From positions 1 through 64,000 of the forward strand of contig CAYNND010000004.1 in assembly GCA_964398775.1 (NCBI GenBank): DNA of 64,000 bases, given 5' to 3'. Shown one piece after another: positions 16,604 through 24,212 of this stretch. The notes below the pieces were generated by a model. That model saw only the letters and a list, made by a program, of their open reading frames with translations. It did not search any database and was not told the origin of the DNA. The position numbers were made by a program, and so were the translations under genes. Each line of letters begins with the position of its first letter. The stretch's first letter is position 1. Origin of the DNA: CAYNND01 sp964398775. GTDB lineage: Bacteria > Patescibacteriota > Minisyncoccia > Phycocordibacterales > UBA2100.

Positions 16604-17949
16604 AAAGTTTGTCACGTTCGCGCCTCCTTACCCATGCCGCTATCTGGGGAGTCGTCGCGCTGGTTATATCTGTCGCAGCCATGAGTGGAATCGGGACTGA
16701 AAGTGTCACCTATGATGCTGCAGTCATAAACACTGGTGACACAGCGTGGATGCTCGTTGCAACAGCGCTCGTCATGCTCATGACTCCTGCTGTCGGGTTC
16801 TTCTACGGCGGAATGGTCTCAGCGAAAAACGTCATCTCTGTTTTGCAGCAGTCGTTCTTGATTCTTGCACTTATCTCGGTGCAGTGGGTACTCATCGGCT
16901 ACACACTCGCGTTTGGTCCGACAATGGGAGGCTTTATTGGCGATCTTTCGTATCTCGGGCTTGCTGGTGTCGGGTTTGCGCCACTTACAGACTACGCAGC
17001 GACAATCCCAGGCTATCTCTTCGTTTCGTATCAAGCGATGTTTGCAATCGTCACTCCTGCGCTCATCATCGGTGCATTTGTTGGACGTATGCGTTTCGTC
17101 ACGCTCATCGTCTTTACGCTTCTTTGGACTACGCTCGTCTATGATCCGATTGCGCACTGGGTGTGGGCGGTAGGTGGATGGTTGCGCACTTTGGGCGCAC
17201 TCGACTTTGCAGGTGGTGCAGTCGTGCACATGAGCGCAGGCTTCGGTGCACTTGCCGCAGCGATGCTCATCGGGAAGCGAGCAGAAGCGACACATCCTGC
17301 AGAGACTGCAAACAACGTACCGTTCGTGATTCTCGGTGCTGCACTCTTGTGGTTCGGATGGTTTGGATTTAATGCAGGTTCAGCACTTGGTGCAGGCGCA
17401 CTCGCGGCGAGTGCATTTCTCACGACAAACACTGCTGCTGCGGCAGCTGCACTCGTGTGGGTCGCACTATCATATGTTGAAACGAAAAAGTTTTCTGCAC
17501 TTGCTGCGGCAACTGGTGCTGTCTGCGGACTTGTCACCATTACCCCTGCCGCAGGTTTCGTGAGTCCACTTTCTGCAATCGTGATTGGTCTTATCGGTGG
17601 TATCGTCACGTTCCTCGCAGTACACATTCGTACCAATCATATTGCAATCGATGACACACTTGATGCATGGGCTGCGCATGGTATCGGCGGATTGACCGGA
17701 GCAATCTTGACCGGTGTCTTTGCAGAAAAGGCAATCAACGGCGCAGGGAACAACGGTGCACTCTTTGGTGACCCGTACCAGCTCGTGACCCAGCTTATTG
17801 TTGTTGCGGTCACAGCGTTGTATGCATTCGCGATGACGTGGCTCATCATCAAGGGCATTTCATACTTCATGCCGCTACGTGTGTCAGAGGATGAAGAATC
17901 AGAAGGACTTGATATGTCAGTACACGGAGAAGCGGGCTACCGTATATAG
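16588..17949 (+). CDS. amt: Ammonium channel AmtB/Amt family
   Basis: A 453-residue membrane protein with about 11 helices after an N-terminal segment that may be a signal helix (about 14-33). Family signatures are GGMVSAKNVISV, DPIAHWVW, the first pore histidine in GGAVVHMSAG and the second in DAWAAHGIGG. It imports ammonia/ammonium and is translationally coupled to glnA by a 16-nt overlap, so uptake and fixation are expressed together. The usual partner glnK is absent. The short C-terminal tail contains an acidic stretch (SEDEESEG). Confidence 0.93.
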   Translation: MEQVLKSLSRSRLLTHAAIWGVVALVISVAAMSGIGTESVTYDAAVINTGDTAWMLVATALVMLMTPAVGFFYGGMVSAKNVISVLQQSFLILALISVQWVLIGYTLAFGPTMGGFIGDLSYLGLAGVGFAPLTDYAATIPGYLFVSYQAMFAIVTPALIIGAFVGRMRFVTLIVFTLLWTTLVYDPIAHWVWAVGGWLRTLGALDFAGGAVVHMSAGFGALAAAMLIGKRAEATHPAETANNVPFVILGAALLWFGWFGFNAGSALGAGALAASAFLTTNTAAAAAALVWVALSYVETKKFSALAAATGAVCGLVTITPAAGFVSPLSAIVIGLIGGIVTFLAVHIRTNHIAIDDTLDAWAAHGIGGLTGAILTGVFAEKAINGAGNNGALFGDPYQLVTQLIVVAVTALYAFAMTWLIIKGISYFMPLRVSEDEESEGLDMSVHGEAGYRI

Positions 17950-17971
17950 TACGCTTCACGTCTGCGAAACT

Positions 17972-17996
17972 AACGCGCGCCCCATGGGCGCGCGTT
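17972..17996. terminator. Strong GC hairpin after amt
   Basis: An 11-bp perfect stem (AACGCGCGCCC with its complement) around CAT. There is no good U tract in the plus direction, and the -10 box of the HD gene begins 5 nt beyond it. Probably a terminator or transcript-end stabiliser for glnA-amt. Confidence 0.6.
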
Positions 17997-18012
17997 GTGG
18001 TATATTCTGAAT

Positions 18013-18564
18013 ATGCTACCGACAAAAGAACAAGCGCAAGAATTACTATTCGAACATGTCGCTGATACCTATCAGCGACACCATGCACTCATAGTGGGGA
18101 CTGCGCTCCAAGGATATGCGGAAAAGCTCGGCGAAGATGCGCACCTCTGGTTTCTCACAGGTTACCTACACGATATTGATTTTCAAGAGTATCCCGACAA
18201 ACATCCTGCAGAATCACTCAAGTGGTTTAAAGAATGGGGCTACCCTGAAGCGCTGATTCATGCAGTTGAAGCGCATGCATTTGGGTTTAATGGATTTACC
18301 ACAGAGCCGCAGACAAAGCTCGCATCAGCGCTCATTGCCTGTGACGAAGTGTGCGGCATCTTCTATGCCTATAGCAAAGTAAATCCAACTCCGTATGGTG
18401 AGATGAAAGCCTCATCTATCTTGAAGTGTATCCGCAAGGAAGGATTTGCTCCAAAGATTTCTCGCAAAGATATCACCTATGGATGTGAGAAGCTCGGCGT
18501 GACGCTTGAAGAGCATATTGCGAATCTTATTTCTTTTTTTGCTGCTCAGCCGATTACTGCATAA
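18013..18564 (+). CDS. HD-domain hydrolase
   Basis: A 183-residue HD-superfamily phosphohydrolase-like protein. Metal ligands are visible as TYQRHHALIV, TGYLHDIDF (the HD pair), HAVEAHAF and ACDEVCG. TATATT (18001-18006, preceded by TGG) ends 6 nt before the ATG at 18013, which sets the start; an upstream in-frame alternative at 17995 lies inside the terminator hairpin. Homologues are annotated only as HD proteins, and the substrate is unknown. Confidence 0.85.
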   Translation: MLPTKEQAQELLFEHVADTYQRHHALIVGTALQGYAEKLGEDAHLWFLTGYLHDIDFQEYPDKHPAESLKWFKEWGYPEALIHAVEAHAFGFNGFTTEPQTKLASALIACDEVCGIFYAYSKVNPTPYGEMKASSILKCIRKEGFAPKISRKDITYGCEKLGVTLEEHIANLISFFAAQPITA

Positions 18565-18573
18565 AATATATAC

Positions 18574-18957
18574 ATGCCAGTCACCACACTTACACTCATA
18601 GCTCTTACGCCCCTTTTTCTGTTTCTTTCTTTTAAAACTATCCATACACGAACAAAAAAGAAGATAAGTCTTGGACATGGTAATGATGATGTGCTCCAGA
18701 AGATGATTCGGGCACACGCAAACTTTACTGAGTATGTACCATTTATAGTTCTACTTATCTTGGCTGCTGAATACCGACAGATGCCGCAGTTGTTCCTCGT
18801 GTTTATCGGGGTACTTCTCGTGTCTGGAAGATATATTCACGCATATCACTTTTACACACATCAAAATGGCTACACGCTGAGAGTGCTCGGGATGGTGCTT
18901 ACCTTAACAGCCTGTATTTGCGGAATGTTCGGACTGCTGACAAGTTTCTTTTACTAA
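18574..18957 (+). CDS. MAPEG family membrane protein
   Basis: A 127-residue protein with four membrane helices. The family signature RAHANFTEYVP (RxHxNxxE) falls at about 48-58. MAPEG proteins include glutathione-dependent detoxification enzymes, but bacterial members of this YecN/MAPEG group are mostly uncharacterised, and glutathione use in this organism is doubtful. TAAAAT (18562-18567) overlaps the stop of the HD gene and ends 6 nt before the ATG. It overlaps the convergent TfoX-N gene by 4 nt. Confidence 0.85.
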   Translation: MPVTTLTLIALTPLFLFLSFKTIHTRTKKKISLGHGNDDVLQKMIRAHANFTEYVPFIVLLILAAEYRQMPQLFLVFIGVLLVSGRYIHAYHFYTHQNGYTLRVLGMVLTLTACICGMFGLLTSFFY

Positions 18958-19283
18958 GCTTTCTTTTTCTTTGGTTTCTTAGCAGGAAGGGAAGCGGCGA
19001 TATCTATCAGTATCTCCGCGATGCGCCCTCCATCTCTAAGCATATCTTCGGGAACGATGTAGTATGGCTTTGAGCCGGGGTATGCCTCACCTTGTTCGCA
19101 CTCATCAGCAAGTGCTGCACTTGCGGGAAGTATCTTTACAAAGAATGTATCGTCGCAGATAAGTGCTACAACTTTTCCATTGCAGTAGAGTGCATACTCA
19201 CCAAACATCGCGCGTGTGGTGAAGGTCTTCGGGTCATCGAGTTTCTGAGTTATAAACTCGATTGTCTCTTTTTGTGTAGCCAT
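18954..19283 (-). CDS. TfoX N-terminal domain protein
   Basis: A 109-residue standalone TfoX_N domain: RAMFGEYALYCNGKVVALIC, the FFVK strand, and AYPGSKPYYIVPED, then a Lys-rich tail. Full TfoX/Sxy proteins regulate competence and have a second domain that is missing here. Single-domain versions are common and of unknown role. A competence link is possible because comF and a type IV pilus are nearby, but it is only suggestive. TATCAT on the minus strand (19295-19290) ends 6 nt before the ATG. Confidence 0.85.
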   Translation of the reverse strand: MATQKETIEFITQKLDDPKTFTTRAMFGEYALYCNGKVVALICDDTFFVKILPASAALADECEQGEAYPGSKPYYIVPEDMLRDGGRIAEILIDIAASLPAKKPKKKKA

Positions 19284-19318
19284 GCCCTTATGATACTATG
19301 CCGAGCGTTAGCTCAACA

Positions 19319-19405
19319 GGAGGGATGGATGAGTGGTTTAAATCAACGGTTTACTAAACCGTCGCTTGGGAAACCTTGCCGCGAGTTCGAATCTCGCTCC
19401 CTCCG
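19319..19405 (+). tRNA. tRNA-Ser with anticodon ACT
   Basis: An 87-nt class II tRNA. Acceptor GGAGGGA/TCCCTCC, D-stem GAT/ATC, anticodon stem ACGGT/ACCGT around loop TTACTAA (anticodon ACT at 19353-19355), long variable arm, T-arm GCGAG-TTCGAAT-CTCGC, discriminator G73. Everything fits serine, but position 34 is A where AGY-decoding tRNA-Ser has G. CCA is not encoded. Confidence 0.88.
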
Positions 19406-19413
19406 CAATCGCC

Positions 19414-19441
19414 GAAAAGCAGCCGAATGGGTGCTTTTCTT
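19414..19441 (+). terminator. Intrinsic terminator behind tRNA-Ser(ACT)
   Basis: A GAAAAGCA/TGCTTTTC stem (19414-19439) with one internal mismatch and a GAAT loop. It lies 9 nt after the tRNA. Confidence 0.7.
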
Positions 19442-19453
19442 GCGAATTGCGTT

Positions 19454-19604
19454 GAGGGAGCGAGATTCGAAAGCTTGCGCGGCTACGCGCACAGCAGTGC
19501 GTGTCGCGCAAGCGTGGTCAGGCGGAGCACTGAGCGACGGCGAAGCGCGAGCGCTTGACCGAATCTCGCTCCCGGGTCTTTGTTTCTTAACCGAATCTCG
19601 CTCC
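19454..19604 (+). repeat. Tail of tRNA-Ser(ACT): inverted copy plus two direct copies
   Basis: 19454-19471 is an 18-bp perfect inverted copy of the tRNA 3' end (19386-19403, T-loop through acceptor). Then come a GC-rich cruciform (GCTTGCGC 19473-19480 with GCGCAAGC 19505-19512) and two direct copies of the same tRNA segment: 19560-19573 (14 bp) and 19592-19604 (13 bp), each preceded by TT(G/A)AC. No gene is visible in 19406-19641. Confidence 0.85.
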
Positions 19605-19641
19605 TTTTTGCAATACCCATCATATCTGTCACAATGATTAT

Positions 19642-20355
19642 GTGACTCCAAAAACTAACCCACTCCTCTCTATATTTCGTGAGCTCATCACTCTACGGTA
19701 TATATTTTGCTACGCGTTTGCTGCACTACTTACATATTGTATCGTCGCAAGTGGCGCTGACTGGAATTACAACTGGTATGTACATACGTATATAAATACT
19801 CGCGTCGATATACTTGGGTTTGCTGATGGACTCGGGTTTTTTGCAGCACTTTCTTTCTGTCTCATTCCTGCACTTGCGTACTTCTTTACTCGGCGCGTGC
19901 ATTATAAGCAGCTCACCGTCGTCGTCTTGTACGTACTTCTCGTAGGGCTCTCAGTATCGACAGCTATCAAAGTATTTGCTGGACGTGAGTCACCACCGCA
20001 TTTTCATCCATCATATGCAGCAGAGGGACTATTGAAGATGGATACATGGGAAGACAATAGCACTCATTTTCAGTTTGGATTTATGAGAGAGCAGGTCTTC
20101 GGTGGCTACCCATCTTCACATGCAACACTCTTTTTTGCGTTTGCATCGACATATCTTTTGTATCTGCGAGCGCGGCGTCGACATGTACGTGCCCAAGAGG
20201 TCATCCTCGTCTGCATCTTGTATGCGCTTGCGCTCTTCATCAGTATCGGCGTGTCATTTGGTCACCACTGGCTGAGTGAATCTGTTGCAGGTGCAGTACT
20301 CGGTGTATGTATTGGGCATGCAGTTGCAAAACATATTCGCTTCGAGCAGAACTAG
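19642..20355 (+). CDS. PAP2-superfamily membrane phosphatase-like protein
   Basis: A 237-residue protein with about six membrane helices. The PAP2 motifs are KVFAGRESPP (motif 1), YPSSHATLFF (motif 2) and SIGVSFGHHWLSE (motif 3). Motif 3 normally reads SRxxxxxHxxxD; here the Arg is Ile and the final Asp is Glu, so catalysis may be changed or lost although both histidines remain. A GTG start at 19642 is chosen because CACAAT (19630-19635) ends 6 nt before it. Likely substrates for the family are undecaprenyl or phosphatidyl phosphates. Confidence 0.8.
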   Translation: MTPKTNPLLSIFRELITLRYIFCYAFAALLTYCIVASGADWNYNWYVHTYINTRVDILGFADGLGFFAALSFCLIPALAYFFTRRVHYKQLTVVVLYVLLVGLSVSTAIKVFAGRESPPHFHPSYAAEGLLKMDTWEDNSTHFQFGFMREQVFGGYPSSHATLFFAFASTYLLYLRARRRHVRAQEVILVCILYALALFISIGVSFGHHWLSESVAGAVLGVCIGHAVAKHIRFEQN

Positions 20356-20369
20356 TGTAGACTGTCTCT

Positions 20370-20756
20370 ATGAAAGCAGATATTCGGGCGTATAACGCAA
20401 AACTTATAAAAGAAGATAAGGCAATCGCACTTGTCTTGGGAAAAGAGTTCGACACCGCACTCAAAGGTGCTGAGAGTAAGGTCTGGCATGGTCATCCAGT
20501 ATGGTTTCTCGATGGGAATCCAATCGTTGGCTACCACCGTCTGAAGGACGGTATGCGCGTACTGTTCTGGAGTGGGCAATCATTTACAACACCAGGACTT
20601 TCAAAAGAAGGGAACTTTAAGGCAGCAGAAGTTCGCTACACTGACAAAGCTTCGGTGAAAGTGACAACATTGAGAAAATGGCTGAAGGAATCACGCATGA
20701 TTCAGTGGGACTATAAAAACATCGTAAAGAACAAAGGAAAGCTTGATAGAATATAG
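20370..20756 (+). CDS. DUF1801-like protein
   Basis: A 128-residue soluble protein resembling the DUF1801/YdhG fold: KVWHGHPVWFLDGNPIVGY, then GMRVLFWSG and a C-terminal Lys/Trp helix. The family call is less certain than for 9819. TAGACT (20358-20363) overlaps the stop of the PAP2 gene and ends 6 nt before the ATG. Function unknown. Confidence 0.7.
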   Translation: MKADIRAYNAKLIKEDKAIALVLGKEFDTALKGAESKVWHGHPVWFLDGNPIVGYHRLKDGMRVLFWSGQSFTTPGLSKEGNFKAAEVRYTDKASVKVTTLRKWLKESRMIQWDYKNIVKNKGKLDRI

Positions 20757-20763
20757 TATATCT

Positions 20764-21177
20764 ATGTTCCCAAACGCAATTACATTTCAAAAATTGACTC
20801 GCACTGCAGCTGTGGCCGCAGAGCAGATCGGCTGCACTGAAGCACAGATTTGTAAGTCAATTGTCTTTAAAAGCGGAGATGGTGTCGTACTGATTCTCAC
20901 CAGTGGTGGTAATCGAGTAAACACAGATGCGGTGAGTACACGCATCGGTATGCCACTTGAAAAAGCAAATGCAGATTTCGTGAAAGAGAAGAGTGGGTAT
21001 GTGATAGGTGGAGTAGCCCCGTGGGGTCACAAAACAACACCAATAGTTTTTCTTGATGAAACGCTTGCGCACTATGATGCACTCTGGGCTTCAGCAGGCA
21101 CTGCAAACTCAGTATTTCCAACAACATTTGCTGAGCTCAAAGAGAAAACAGGTGCTGTAGTTATCTCTGTGCTCTAG
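20764..21177 (+). CDS. YbaK/EbsC-type aminoacyl-tRNA deacylase
   Basis: A 137-residue protein of the YbaK/ProX editing family, which hydrolyses mischarged Cys- or Ala-tRNA(Pro). Visible motifs are EAQICKSIVFK, the glycine-rich SGGNRVNTD, and SGYVIGGVAPWGH. TATAGT (20752-20757) ends 6 nt before the ATG at 20764, chosen over 20743. The exact mischarged substrate cannot be inferred. Confidence 0.88.
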   Translation: MFPNAITFQKLTRTAAVAAEQIGCTEAQICKSIVFKSGDGVVLILTSGGNRVNTDAVSTRIGMPLEKANADFVKEKSGYVIGGVAPWGHKTTPIVFLDETLAHYDALWASAGTANSVFPTTFAELKEKTGAVVISVL

Positions 21178-21201
21178 AGTGCTCGGTGGTATACTTTGCT
21201 T

Positions 21202-22422
21202 ATGCCGGATATCCCGCAGTTTTATCCACTTGAATCAGGAACTCGTCCTGAAGGGTTGAAGCGTTTTCTAAATCTGCTTCCACAGTTTATTAAGCGACTT
21301 GACCCTACAGAACCAAATCATCTTTCGACAGTAGATGGCATAAAGTTGGCGCATCGCATCATGACGTACAACAGTACAAAGCCATGGCCAAATCCATTTC
21401 CGCTGGATGCTGCAGTTAAATTAGCGGTATATGACAATCCACATGTGCAGACACACGCTGATTCACGCGCAGCAACGGCTGCAGTTGAGACAAAGTTTCG
21501 TGTGCTTGAGCGGCAAGCGCGCTCAGCAAAGGATGCGGCTGACCCACATAAAAAACCATTTTGGCGAGGACCGATTGAAGTGAAGTTTTCTTCATCTGTG
21601 CTTGGAGGTAAGGCAACATCTGCGCGGTTTACGCTCGACATGAGAAGGAGAGGTGCATTTCGCTCACTTGGTGAGCGCGAACTTCCTGATGGTTCAAAAC
21701 AAAAAATGCCTGCAGTACATACTGTTGAAATATTTGACCAGTTTGAGCAGAGCGCTCGTGAGCCGGAGTTCTATCTTGGCATGCTCGATGATGTTGAAGA
21801 CTTAATGCAGCGACTGTGTGCATGGCGAGATGAGGCCATACGGCAAGCAAAAAATATCGATGAGTATCTCGCTACGATAGTCTTTTTCTCCATACTCGGA
21901 GCAAAGGTGGTTCATCCCTTTTTTGACGGTAATGGGAGAGCATTTGAGGCGCAGATGATAAAGGACCTACATGTGATTGGCTATCCAGTTACCGGCATGC
22001 CAGGACTTTCTGAATCTGAGGTGCTTTCTGATAATGTCCTCGCAGGAATCAGTAATATATTTCTTGACCAAATGATGCAAGACAATAAAATTCCATATAT
22101 TCCAAAATCAAAACTCGCTGAAGTAGAAGCGCATCCTGGTCTGAGTAAGTCATATACCCGTATGTTGAGTGGCGCGATTCGAAACCATATCAATCAAGGT
22201 ATCCCAAAACGTGGCGATTACGCTCACATGATTGCCTCAGGCGTAACGCTTATGAAGATGTCCCTGTCTCGCCAGATTGCTGAGCATGCTGCTCGTGGTA
22301 TAGGGTGGGGACCGCAAGCTGACAGTCCATTTGCAATCCCAAAAGATTTTTATCAAGAGAATCTTCAAATGTTACGTGATTCGATTGCACAAGCGGGTGA
22401 GCCAGTGCGCAAAAGAAGTTAG
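21202..22422 (+). CDS. Fic-domain protein
   Basis: A 406-residue protein with the catalytic Fic motif HPFFDGNGRAFEAQ at about 240-253, after a helical lead-in (FSILGAKVV). The first 200 residues show no domain I recognise. Fic enzymes usually transfer AMP from ATP to hydroxyl side chains. I see no clear inhibitory (S/T)xxxE(G/N) helix and no antitoxin-like gene beside it, so this is not a typical toxin-antitoxin pair. TATACT (21190-21195, preceded by TGG) ends 6 nt before the ATG at 21202. Confidence 0.88.
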   Translation: MPDIPQFYPLESGTRPEGLKRFLNLLPQFIKRLDPTEPNHLSTVDGIKLAHRIMTYNSTKPWPNPFPLDAAVKLAVYDNPHVQTHADSRAATAAVETKFRVLERQARSAKDAADPHKKPFWRGPIEVKFSSSVLGGKATSARFTLDMRRRGAFRSLGERELPDGSKQKMPAVHTVEIFDQFEQSAREPEFYLGMLDDVEDLMQRLCAWRDEAIRQAKNIDEYLATIVFFSILGAKVVHPFFDGNGRAFEAQMIKDLHVIGYPVTGMPGLSESEVLSDNVLAGISNIFLDQMMQDNKIPYIPKSKLAEVEAHPGLSKSYTRMLSGAIRNHINQGIPKRGDYAHMIASGVTLMKMSLSRQIAEHAARGIGWGPQADSPFAIPKDFYQENLQMLRDSIAQAGEPVRKRS

Positions 22423-22460
22423 GTTGTACTTTGGAGCGCTGCTTCATTCATGCCCTGAAA

Positions 22461-23093
22461 TTAGTCACGTTCTATAAACGTCACCCACATATCGCTGTGG
22501 TGCTCAAATACACGCAGTATTGAGTAGAATAATGTGTGCACAGAAAATGCTACGAACGGAGCAGTGAGTGGCGTATAGATAAACAGAACAGGGAAGAGTA
22601 TCCCTCCACAGAGTGATGCAAGGAAGAATGTCCATGCAATCGTGCGCGGCATAGTGAAAAAGACAGGTAGATGGAGAGCGCTAAAAATACTCGCGAAGAG
22701 TGCAATTCCTTCGGTCCCTGTGCCTACATACGCAGAGCAGCTCATGAAGAGTAAAAAGATAAGCAGCTGCTGAAACAGAATGTCTGAATATTTAACCAGT
22801 GTTGAATTCCAGACCCAGTGACGGTCTTGCTCGGAGTACGTGTGAGCAATTTCCCAGTCGATACCTGCGATGACCGCAAGTATCGCAGCAAGTATGAGCA
22901 TGTGGAGTGGCGCAACAAAGCTCCACGAAAGGCTCAGTGGTGCAAACACCACTAACGTAAGGGCAGTACTTAGTATGTAGAAGAGTGCAGTCTTTCGCGG
23001 GGTACCACCGTATGTGAATCCGTGCTTGCGCAACACTGTATTAAATCCTCCTATAAGGATAGACCACCAGAGTGTAGTAAACACTATGAGCAT
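22461..23093 (-). CDS. Polytopic membrane protein, CPBP-like in outline
   Basis: A 210-residue protein with about six membrane helices. FASIFSALHLP and AFSVHTLFYSI resemble motifs 2 and 3 of CPBP (CaaX protease/bacteriocin-processing) membrane proteases, but no EExxxR motif is seen, so this may be an inactive relative or chance. TATGAT on the minus strand (23105-23100) ends 6 nt before the ATG. It stands alone, convergent with the Fic gene. Confidence 0.65.
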   Translation of the reverse strand: MLIVFTTLWWSILIGGFNTVLRKHGFTYGGTPRKTALFYILSTALTLVVFAPLSLSWSFVAPLHMLILAAILAVIAGIDWEIAHTYSEQDRHWVWNSTLVKYSDILFQQLLIFLLFMSCSAYVGTGTEGIALFASIFSALHLPVFFTMPRTIAWTFFLASLCGGILFPVLFIYTPLTAPFVAFSVHTLFYSILRVFEHHSDMWVTFIERD

Positions 23094-23184
23094 CGCAACA
23101 TCATACTATGAAATGTATTGCGGATAAGATATGAGTACACAAATAGTGTGATACGATTGCAGTATTATAGTTTAAATAGTAATA

Positions 23185-23670
23185 ATGGACCCACTACAAC
23201 AGGGCAGTACACAACTCCCACCGCTTCCAGTAAAGTCAGGTGATACATACAGCTACAAAGGCTGGCTTATCAGTGATTCATTTATAAAGCGTGCCTTTGC
23301 GGTCTTGGGATACAACATGGTAGCGGGTCTCATACTCTATATACCGTTTGTCATCTTCATGTTCTTCGTTGTCGGCTCAATGTTTTCAGCGATGGGACCA
23401 TCACTCATGCAACAGCAGATAAACAACGACATGATGATGCGGCAGATGCCACCACCGATGCCGATGGGAGAAACGATGAGCCCAGGCATGGCAGGCAAGA
23501 TTGATGTTAATGAGATTTGCAATGGCGCACTTGCGTCCATGACTTTTACTGATGGCGCTGCAGCTGATGCATTCGTACAAGAATGTATTGACGGACAGCA
23601 CCCAGAAGTAATTCAAAATTACATGCAGCAGCTCCAGTCAAATAACGGCATGGACGGCGCAGCAATCTAA
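23185..23670 (+). CDS. Membrane protein with Met/Pro-rich loop
   Basis: A 161-residue protein with a soluble N-terminus, one strong membrane helix (about 42-68), a Met/Pro/Gln-rich stretch (MMMRQMPPPMPMGE, about 85-98) and a C-terminal soluble part with two cysteines (ICNGAL, ECIDG). I do not recognise the family. It precedes a DUF1761 gene by 9 nt and may be cotranscribed. TTAAAT at 23172-23177 could serve as -10. Confidence 0.6.
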   Translation: MDPLQQGSTQLPPLPVKSGDTYSYKGWLISDSFIKRAFAVLGYNMVAGLILYIPFVIFMFFVVGSMFSAMGPSLMQQQINNDMMMRQMPPPMPMGETMSPGMAGKIDVNEICNGALASMTFTDGAAADAFVQECIDGQHPEVIQNYMQQLQSNNGMDGAAI

Positions 23671-23679
23671 TACTCTCAT

Positions 23680-24093
23680 ATGGAACTCAATTATCTCGCG
23701 ATTCTTGCAGCTGCGTTTGCACAATTTGTTCTCGGAGCAGTGTGGTACTCAGCGCTCTTCGGTAAGCAGTGGATGGATATCATGGGCGTCAGTCAGTTGT
23801 CTATGGAAGAAATCAAAAAAATGCAGAAAGAGATGGGCCCTTTCTATGCAGTACAGTTTGCACTGACGATACTCTTCACGATTGCACTTGCGTGCATTGT
23901 AGTCGCATGGCCTGAGAACTACGGTATTCCTGCTGCGCTCAAGATTTGGGCAGGGTTTATCGTCCCTACACAAATCGCAGGTGTGATTTGGGGGAACACC
24001 AAGAAAGACAAGTGGCTCAAGCAGATACTCATCATGACAAGCTACCAACTTGTCGGGATTGTCATTGCTGCGTACATTCTTTCAGTGATGTAA
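23680..24093 (+). CDS. DUF1761 membrane protein
   Basis: A 137-residue protein with four membrane helices. The opening (NYLAILAAAFAQFVLGAVWYS..LFGKQWM) matches the DUF1761 family, whose function is unknown. TAATAC (23668-23673) lies 6 nt before the ATG but is a weak match, and cotranscription with the gene before is as likely. A strong terminator follows. Confidence 0.82.
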   Translation: MELNYLAILAAAFAQFVLGAVWYSALFGKQWMDIMGVSQLSMEEIKKMQKEMGPFYAVQFALTILFTIALACIVVAWPENYGIPAALKIWAGFIVPTQIAGVIWGNTKKDKWLKQILIMTSYQLVGIVIAAYILSVM

Positions 24094-24123
24094 GGAAGTA
24101 CTTACCAAACTCAAACAAGAACT

Positions 24124-24148
24124 GCTGCCGCGAGGCAGCTTTTCTTTT
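24124..24148 (+). terminator. Intrinsic terminator
   Basis: GCTGCC-GCGA-GGCAGC followed by TTTTCTTTT. Confidence 0.92.
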
Positions 24149-24212
24149 GTGCTATGCACGGGATGAGTCGCTGCGGGGTTGCCGATTTAAGTCGCCATGC
24201 AATACTAGTTCC

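Noticed and set aside
19642..24093. Accessory genes as a defence island or prophage
   Set aside because: There are no phage structural, integrase or known defence genes, each gene has its own host-like promoter, and composition does not shift visibly.
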